A stretch of 64,000 nucleotides of DNA from assembly GCA_964020155.1 (NCBI GenBank), contig OZ026548.1:3308397-3372396 (forward strand), written 5' to 3'. The stretch's first letter is position 1. Each line of letters begins with the position of its first letter. The translations under genes and the position numbers were made by a program. The DNA comes from Chondrilla cf. caribensis (lineage: Eukaryota; Porifera; Demospongiae; Chondrillida; Chondrillidae). Of the stretch, positions 57,601 through 64,000 are shown one piece after another. A model generated the notes under the pieces. The model searched no databases. It worked only from the letters and a program-made list of their open reading frames with translations, and was not told the origin of the DNA.

Positions 57601-60600
57601 CATCAGCATCTTCTCCATTGACATTCAAACCACATTCTACCAACCAACCTACTAATTCAACATGACCACCGTCAGCAGCAAAATGTAGGACACTTTCACC
57701 ACTACTGCTCACCACATCAATTGTACAACCTTCATCCAGTAAAACTGACATTACCTTCTTGTGACCACCCAATGCAGCCTGATGTAGTGGAGTACCGTAA
57801 GTTCCAGCAACCTTTGTCATTGATGCCTTTCCACCTAATCTCAGCAATTCATGCACTGCTTCCAGTTTGCCTTCACCAGCTGCTGAGTGGAGGGGAGTGG
57901 AGCCATCAGCATCTCCTCTATTGACATCCAAACCACATTCTAACAACCAACCTACTAATTCAACATGGCCACCTTGGGCAGCGGAATGTAGGACACTTCC
58001 ACCTCTACTGTTCACCACATCAATTGTACAGCCTTCATCCAGTAAAACTGACATTACCTTCTTGTGACCACCCAATGCAGCCTGATGTAGTGGAGTACCG
58101 TAAGTTCCAGCAACCTTTGTCATTGATGCCTTTCCACCCAATCTCAGTAATTCATGTACTGCTTCCAGTTTGCCTTCACCAGCTGCTGAATGGAGGGGAG
58201 TGTTGCCATCAGCATCTTCTCTATTGACATCCAAACCACATTCTACCAACCAACCTACTAATTCAACATGACCACCTGCGGCAGCAAAATGTAGGACACT
58301 TTCACCACTACTGCTCACTACATCAATGGGACAACCTTCATCCAATAAAACTGACATTGCCTTCTTGTGACCACCAAATGCAGCCTGATGTAGTGGAGTC
58401 CCGTAAGTACCAGCAACCTTTGTCATTGATGCCTTTCCACCCAATCTCAGCAATTCATGTACTGCTTCTAGTTTGCCTGCAGCAGCTGCTGAGTGGAGGG
58501 GAGTGTAGCCATTAGCATCTTCTCCATTGACATCCAAACCACATTCTACCAACCAACCTACTAATTCAACATGACCACCTTCGGCAGCAGCATGTAGGAC
58601 ACTTTGACCACTACTGCTCACTACATCAATCGGACAACCTTCATCCAATAAAACTGACATTACCTTCTTGTGACCACCAAATGCAGCCAGATGTAGTGGA
58701 GTCCCGTAAGTACCAGCAACCTCTGTCATTGATGCCTTTCCACCCAACCTCAGTAATTCATGCACTGCTTCCAGTTTGCCTGTAGCAGCTGCTGAGTGGA
58801 GGGGAGTGTAGCCATCAGCATCTTCTCTATTGACATCCAAACCACATTCTACCAACCAACCTACTAATTCAACATGGCCACCTTGGGCAGCGGAATGTAG
58901 GACACTTCCACCTCTACTGTTCACCACATCAATCGGACAACCTTCATCCAGTAAAACTGACATTACCTTCTTGTGACCACCAAATGCAGCCTGATGTAGT
59001 GGAGTCCCGTAACTACCAGCAACCTTTGTCATCGATGCCTTTCCACCCAATCTCAGCAATTCATGCACTGCTTCCAGTCTGCCTGTACGCGCTGCTGAAT
59101 GGAGGGGAGTGTAGTCATCAGCATCTTCTCTATTGACATCCAAACCACATTCTACCAACCAACCTACTAATTCAACATGACCACCTTGAGCAGCAAAATG
59201 TAGGACACTTCTACCTCTACTGCTCACTACATCAATCGGACAACCTTCATTCAGTAAAACTGACATTACCTTCTTGTGACCACCAAATGCAGCCCGATGT
59301 AGTGGAGTCCCGTAGGTACCAGCAACCTTTGTCATCGATGCCTTTCCACCCAATCTCAGCAATTCATACACTGCTCCTAGGTTGCCTTCAGCAGATGCTG
59401 AGTGGAGGGGAGTATAGCCATCATTAGCTTGTACATCAGCAGAAACTCCTCTGGCAATCAGTTCTCTAATCACTTCAACATGTCCTCCTTCTGCTGCTCT
59501 ATGGAGGGCAGTATATCCACGACCATCTGCTACATCCACTGGACATCCATGTTCTAATAATGTTAACACAGTCTGCATATCACCAAGGTAGGATGACTGG
59601 AACAGCAAATCATGGACAGTCTCATCATCTAGTGCTGCTATAAACTCTAGTCTTGTTCCTTTTTCATCTGAAACCTCTTCTCTCTGCTCACACTCAACAG
59701 CCTCCACTCCACCATACTTCAACAGTTCTTCCAGTGCTAAATAGTTCTCACACATCACTGCCCTTTTCAATGGAGTATTACCTTCATAATCTAAATAGTT
59801 AACATTGCTACCTAGATCAACCAGGACACCTATAAGAGCCACTCCCCCACTTGTTGCAGCATGATGTAAGGGAGTGCGGCCATGTCTGTCAACTGGATCG
59901 ATACAGCAACCTTTCTCGTGGAGAAGTTTTATCACCTCAACCTGTCCATGTGATGCAGCATGATGGAGAATGGAACAACCCTCTTCATCAGTCAGGTCGG
60001 GTGATAATCCTAAATCGAGGTAATTCTTCACCAGTACAATGTTCCCAGATTGGGCAGCTTCAAATACATCACTGTCATCATCTACATCATAGTCTACTTT
60101 GCCCTTCAGTTCTTGATTCACTTCTTCCATTCCAGAGTCTTGTGGTGGACAGTCACTCTCTGAGATACCGTTTCCATCTGGTTGTAGTTCTTCAACATGC
60201 ACTCTTCCTTCATGTACACCTTCTGTAGTGAACTGTACACTACTCACAATACAGTGGGATTCCACTGCCTGTTCACCACCCATAATACAGTGGGATTCTA
60301 TTAAATTTTCGTGTTTACAGCTCACAGTACCATGGGATACTACTTCCTGCCCACCCCTAACAGTACTGCTGGATTGTTGGATTGCTTGATCACCACTGAC
60401 AGTACTGTTGAATTCCACTTCCTGTTCACCACTCATGGTACTGTGGGGTTCTTCTTGTTCACCATGGAATTCTACTTCCTGTTCCCCACTTGTAGTATCG
60501 TAAGATTCTATTTCCTGTTTACCACTTGCAGTACCATGTGATACTACTTCCTGTTCACCCCCATATTTTAAATTCACAGCATCTGCTATGGCTTCATCAC

Positions 60601-60745
60601 CTTGTTGTCCACTAAACTCTACACCTTCTTTGACCTCATGATGTACACGTATTTCAGAATCTTGTACATTTTGTGCTGTCAGTGTATCTTTACTGTCATC
60701 CTCACTATCAATGTGACCTTTCTTTTGATATTCCGAGTCAGCCAT
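54452..60745 (-). CDS. Ankyrin-repeat, Death-domain, CARD-like protein
   Basis: Start ATG 60745 (AAAATGGCTG context); an upstream in-frame ATG at 60811 is less likely. Exons 60745-55568, 55476-55419, 55200-54901 and a last exon from 54456 join in phase (0, 1, 1) and stop at once (TAA 54454-54452), giving about 1,846 residues. The N-terminus (about 30-170) has degenerate acidic GEQEVES-like repeats. Ankyrin repeats run from about 225 to 1,400, including eight near-identical 101-residue modules and part of a ninth. A Death domain follows (about 1,640-1,715; KDKWERVGNLLEADEGELDRL...HWLKHGSQVTWKTLLDAI). The third exon has a CARD-like helical pattern (DVDSYAIVSRLEIKEVISEDV...KLLLHLQKHADPDSISKLCDVM). 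This architecture suggests a cytoplasmic adaptor in immune or cell-death signalling; the partner is unknown. If the weaker donor near 54890 is used, the C-terminus changes. Confidence 0.85.
54571..54632. repeat. (CA)n microsatellite
   Basis: About 30 CA units in the last intron of the ankyrin/Death/CARD-like gene. Confidence 0.97.
56985..59415 (-). repeat. 303-bp coding tandem array (three ankyrin repeats per unit, eight units)
   Basis: The landmark GTAGGACACTT recurs every 303 bp near 57080, 57383, 57686, 57989, 58292, 58595, 58898 and 59201. Each unit codes for 101 residues, that is three ankyrin repeats: TPLHSAA..GKLEAVHELLRLGG, GTPLHQAAFGGHKKVMSVLLDEG and SVLHFAAQGGHVELVGWLVECG. Units differ by only a few bases. 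A partial ninth unit follows at the protein C-terminal side. Confidence 0.97.
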
Positions 60746-60867
60746 TTTGTTACACAGTGTGTTGATTTCACACAATCTCGTCAAGGCTACATGAATGATT
60801 AAAACAGACAATTATGCAAGTCTCCAGACACACTCAGGTGAGAAAGGTTTATATTTAATTCAAAATA

Positions 60868-61038
60868 CAGTGGAACCTCCATAATCCAACACCTTTATAA
60901 TCCAAATTTATACATTTGTAATCCGACCACATTTTGAGAGACATCCATCATTGTACCATGATGCGTGGGCATTTCCTTCGATGTGGTGGGGTGTTTATAT
61001 GACTAAGACACCTCATTAATAATTCATGAGGTGTCTTA
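60868..61038. mobile_element. Pogo-like MITE end followed by a hairpin
   Basis: TACAGTGGAACCTCCATAAT starts at 60866 like the other pogo-type ends; the far end is not recognisable. At 61004-61038 the perfect 13-bp inverted arms TAAGACACCTCAT and ATGAGGTGTCTTA surround a 9-base loop. Together they fill the space upstream of the ankyrin gene. Confidence 0.45.
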
Positions 61039-61071
61039 CTAGTGCATTTTCAACCTCTGTTCCTCTGATCA

Positions 61072-61508
61072 CTCAGAAGAATATTGCTTGGGCTATGACT
61101 GTTTGGGTCGACTGGACAGAATATCGGAATAGTGGTATGCCAGATGACAGCGAACAATATCCATCTCATTCTTCAATCTATCTGCCTTGAGTTTTTTCAT
61201 TATACCGTCTAGACATTTCTGGAAATCGGTGAAGTCGGTGCCATTGAAGATGTTCCAGCTTAGGTTAGTAATACAAATTTGCCGTAAAAGACCACAACAC
61301 AATTGGTACAGCGTATTGGGTGGATAGGGATCACCGTTCTTATTTTGAATGTTAAGCACAAAATGTGGTAACAATTTGGCGAGTTCTACCTTCGTCATCT
61401 GATGAATGAGAGGACTTCGATATTGTTCGCTGTCATCTGGCATGCCACTATTCCGATATTCTGTCCAGTCGACCCAAACAGTCGTAGCCCAAGCAGTATT
61501 CTTCTGAG
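61072..61508. repeat. 90-bp inverted repeat around a 257-bp spacer
   Basis: 61072-61161 is the inverse of 61419-61508 with three mismatches in 90 bp. The right arm is part of the DUF3504-like reading frame; the left arm is an inverted duplicate of it. The transcript of either strand could fold into a long hairpin. Confidence 0.93.
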
Positions 61509-61545
61509 TGTTCTGAGGAAAAGCTGACTTCTTAACACACTGCAT
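61093..61545 (-). pseudogene. Fragment of a DUF3504/Crypton-type (ZMYM/QRICH1-like) protein
   Basis: A 150-codon frame. Residues 15-125 resemble the N-terminal part of the DUF3504 region shared by ZMYM2-4, QRICH1 and KCTD1, which derives from Crypton tyrosine-recombinase transposons: NTAWATTVWVDWTEYRNS, LAKLLPHFVLNIQNKNG, YPPNTLYQLCCGLLRQI, DFQKCLDGIMKKLKADRL. The catalytic part is missing. After about residue 128 the frame runs into the inverted copy of its own 5' part, giving a meaningless tail (HYSDILSSRPKQS). I regard it as a rearranged transposon or gene fragment; it could also be the first exon of something unusual. Confidence 0.65.
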
Positions 61546-62394
61546 GGATACTTATTATATATATATATATATTATAGTATTAACGAGAATTCGCTATATA
61601 TTACTTATGATATTGAGTTGAATTTTCGATTTTATACCTCAACGGCTCCACCAGAGTTCAGATATTCACTTCTCTCAGATCAACAATTCAGTTCGTCTTT
61701 TAACATCAGACGCCTGCTGTAGACCATCCTCCGGTTGTGTTTTTGCTATCAATAGGAAACAAGCCCCCTTTGACCAAACACTCACCTGACAGATGTAGCG
61801 ATTGTGATGGAGAGTACTAGGATTCTCAAATTCTCAATAATATTATTACAACATATTATTATGTAATCCATGTATTTTCCCCTCGAATGAGCATGCAAAC
61901 AAATATCATGCACGTGTGAATAAAATGGAGATATTATAATACTCTACATACTAAGTCTTACAAGCACTGCGAAGTAGGCATGGACAGAACATAAACACAT
62001 CATTAGTACATGAGTATGAGATACAAATAGGGATGGGATAGAACACATGATAAAATCATCACCATCCATCAACCTCTGTACATGGTACCTACCTACATAA
62101 ACTTAACCCCTGTCTGCACATGTATAGTATACAGACATTGATATGATACATTTGATACACTGTACATACAGTACAACTTGCCTAGGAGTAACCCAGCATG
62201 CACTGTAAAAACACTGGCGGAAATACTCCACCATTGCTGGTGGACTTGATGAATTGCACGTATCATCACATGCTCAAAATTGTCATGGTTGCTATCGGCG
62301 ACAAACAAAATCAATACAACTAAGCATAGCATAGCAACAGTGTAAACAGTTTGTGTGTGTGGGGGGGGGGGGGGTTGGTTGTCTTGCCTACATA
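61546..62394. other. Non-coding stretch
   Basis: AT-rich, with a short (TA)n at 61555-61572 and a 14-base G run at 62361-62374. No gene or clear repeat seen. Confidence 0.5.
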
Positions 62395-63064
62395 CAGTAA
62401 AACCTCGATAATCTGCCATAATTGGGAGTCTTTTATGGCGGATTAGCAGGTTGGTGGATTAACAAGGTTTAAGCCTAGTATACACACTGGTATGTGCACA
62501 AGACATCTCAGAATGTGCTGGATCATGGCAGCAATAATGTAACAATATATAATAATAGCCCGTTCTATTTTGTCAACTTTGGTTTTCTTTGCTCGCTTTG
62601 TTCTCAGTTGGTGTGCATCAGTGGACAAGTTAAATACTCTCGTTGTGAACAGAGTAAGTAGTCTAGATTCGAGCTGAAAACTTACAGGGCAGCTGTGTTC
62701 AAATTACTTGGTGGTCTCTTTTAAGTTTATAAGAACCTTCTCTGAAGAGATAACTTTCGGCGAAGCCGTTGCGCTCGAATTCCAGCTCAATTTCTAATTG
62801 TTGGCGTCTCAAAATCGGCCATCTTCTTCGCACAATATAAGTGACTGCATATAATTATACTACTGGTCTATCATGGGGCGGGTTCCGGGGGAAATTATCA
62901 GTTAATACTACTATTTCGTCATCAAAAATTGTGGCAGATGGCAGCATTGGCCGGTGGAGGATTAGATGTATTTTAAACATGTACATTATAATTCGTTCTT
63001 TGAAAACTAGGGTGGATTAGCAGGTTTGGCAAATAATAGGGGGTGGATTAGAGAGGTTTCACTG
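62395..63064. mobile_element. 670-bp pogo-like non-autonomous transposon
   Basis: The ends CAGTAAAACCTCGATAATCTGCC and, reverse-complemented, CAGTGAAACCTCTCTAATCCACC pair over at least 23 bp with few mismatches. TA flanks both ends (62393-62394, 63065-63066). The words GGCGGATTAGCAGG and GGTGGATTA recur inside both ends. The interior has no transposase frame. Confidence 0.8.
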
Positions 63065-63649
63065 TATGTACATGTACATATACAAACATACATGCCCAAC
63101 TCCACAAAATATGTACATGATCCTACCACAACATACATCTGTCTACCAAATTATATACACAGGTTAGCGGACAATGTTTGCATACTCCTCAGATCATGCC
63201 ACCTGTTGCCCATCACAACATCAACAGTTGAACAGCTAAAGGTTTGCTGTATTCATTTTGTCTTGTTACCAATAGCATCTATGAAATTTTGTGCATGTGG
63301 TGATACATGTAATTCATCAAATCCACTAATAATTGTGGAATATTTCCACCAGTGTTCATACAGTATCACAATACACACCCCTGATCAGAGATCTGAATAT
63401 TTCTGATTCTTATGTCACTCTATGCCAACACCTTTCGTTGTTAAGGAGTGGATCAAAAATAATCAAGGCATACTTTATACTCTACTCTCTACTACTGTCC
63501 GACTATCTTTGACCACATTCAAAGACTGATCAACAAACAATATCCACTGTATACTGACATGCACAGTCTATTGTTCTACACACCTCTGTACCAGAACACT
63601 ATGTCGGATGGAGGGAATCCAACAAACTGGATACAGGAACTATTCTCAC

Positions 63650-63775
63650 CTCACAACAACAACTGAATGTCAACTCAGTGTTGAGAACACTTGAACCAAA
63701 GGTGCCGTCCACAGTCCACACAGAGACAGGATGAGGGACTTTGATAGGATTTAACATCAACCAGTGAAGAGTAGG
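63650..63775 (-). CDS. Candidate internal exon of an unidentified gene
   Basis: On the minus strand the acceptor CCCTTTCACCTGTGCAG and donor GTGAGAAT bound exactly 126 bp, open in phase 0: PTLHWLMLNPIKVPHPVSVW, then TVDGTFGSSVLNTELTFSCC. The length divisible by 3, strong sites and balanced composition favour a real exon. I recognise no family and found no convincing neighbouring exon; the gene would continue beyond 64000. Confidence 0.45.
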
Positions 63776-64000
63776 CTGCACAGGTGAAAGGGATGTGTAA
63801 CTAGTACTAATATACAATACTACTAGCTGTGATCGATGATGAAGACTACAGCATGATTGTGATATCATAAATAATTCTGACATCATTTCAGATGTCAGTG
63901 AATATGACTGTCCATGTCAATGTCCCTAATGTAAACTAGGAATAGACAACAGAAGTAATCAGAAAATCTGTTCGATGGGAAAATTGGAAGGATTTGCCAC

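Noticed and set aside
60746..60811. Upstream in-frame ATG (60811) for the ankyrin/Death gene
   Set aside because: The extra 22 residues are hydrophobic and unlike the acidic N-terminus that follows; the ATG at 60745 has the better initiation context.
62443..62628. 61-codon minus-strand frame
   Set aside because: It lies wholly within the 670-bp MITE and resembles no transposase.

Overview
This window is intron-rich animal nuclear DNA. I favour an early-branching metazoan, probably a demosponge. The grounds are dense short GT-AG introns, many TG/CA microsatellites, pogo- and Tc1-like MITEs, a CR1/L2-type LINE whose protein carries a virus-like 2A motif (a combination described from sponges and sea urchins), and a very large ankyrin/Death/CARD-like protein. 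The phylum is an inference. Gene identities rest on residue patterns I recognise, not on a database search.

Layout. (1) 29-13094, plus strand: the 3' portion of TRAPPC11 (TRAPP complex, foie gras/gryzun domains). A nearly full-length, frameshifted LINE (about 3071-6491) sits in the same orientation inside one intron. (2) 13500-17708, plus: a five-exon orphan type I membrane protein whose exons join in frame to 438 residues. (3) 18295-24208, plus: THOC5 (THO/TREX mRNA export). (4) 25510-45475, minus: a roughly 45-exon CABIN1 homologue (HIRA-complex scaffold), convergent with THOC5 and ending in a long run of 10-residue repeats. (5) 46263-46384, minus: a lone terminal-exon-like segment. (6) 46503-54180: about 7.7 kb of a 22-bp satellite with nested higher-order duplications. 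(7) 54452-60745, minus: an ankyrin/Death/CARD-like protein built on a 303-bp (101-residue) tandem module. (8) 60746-64000: transposon-derived DNA, including a DUF3504/Crypton-like fragment folded into a 90-bp-arm inverted repeat, a 670-bp pogo-like MITE, and one good candidate exon of an unidentified minus-strand gene.

The genes do not form a pathway. TRAPPC11 (membrane traffic), THOC5 (mRNA export) and CABIN1 (chromatin) are conserved single-copy-type housekeeping genes. The ankyrin/Death/CARD-like protein looks like a signalling or innate-immune adaptor. The most unusual items are the N-terminal signal-peptide-plus-2A leader of the LINE, the homogenised 303-bp ankyrin array, the 22-bp megasatellite and the inverted duplication at 61072-61508. 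I saw no rRNA, tRNA or CRISPR array.
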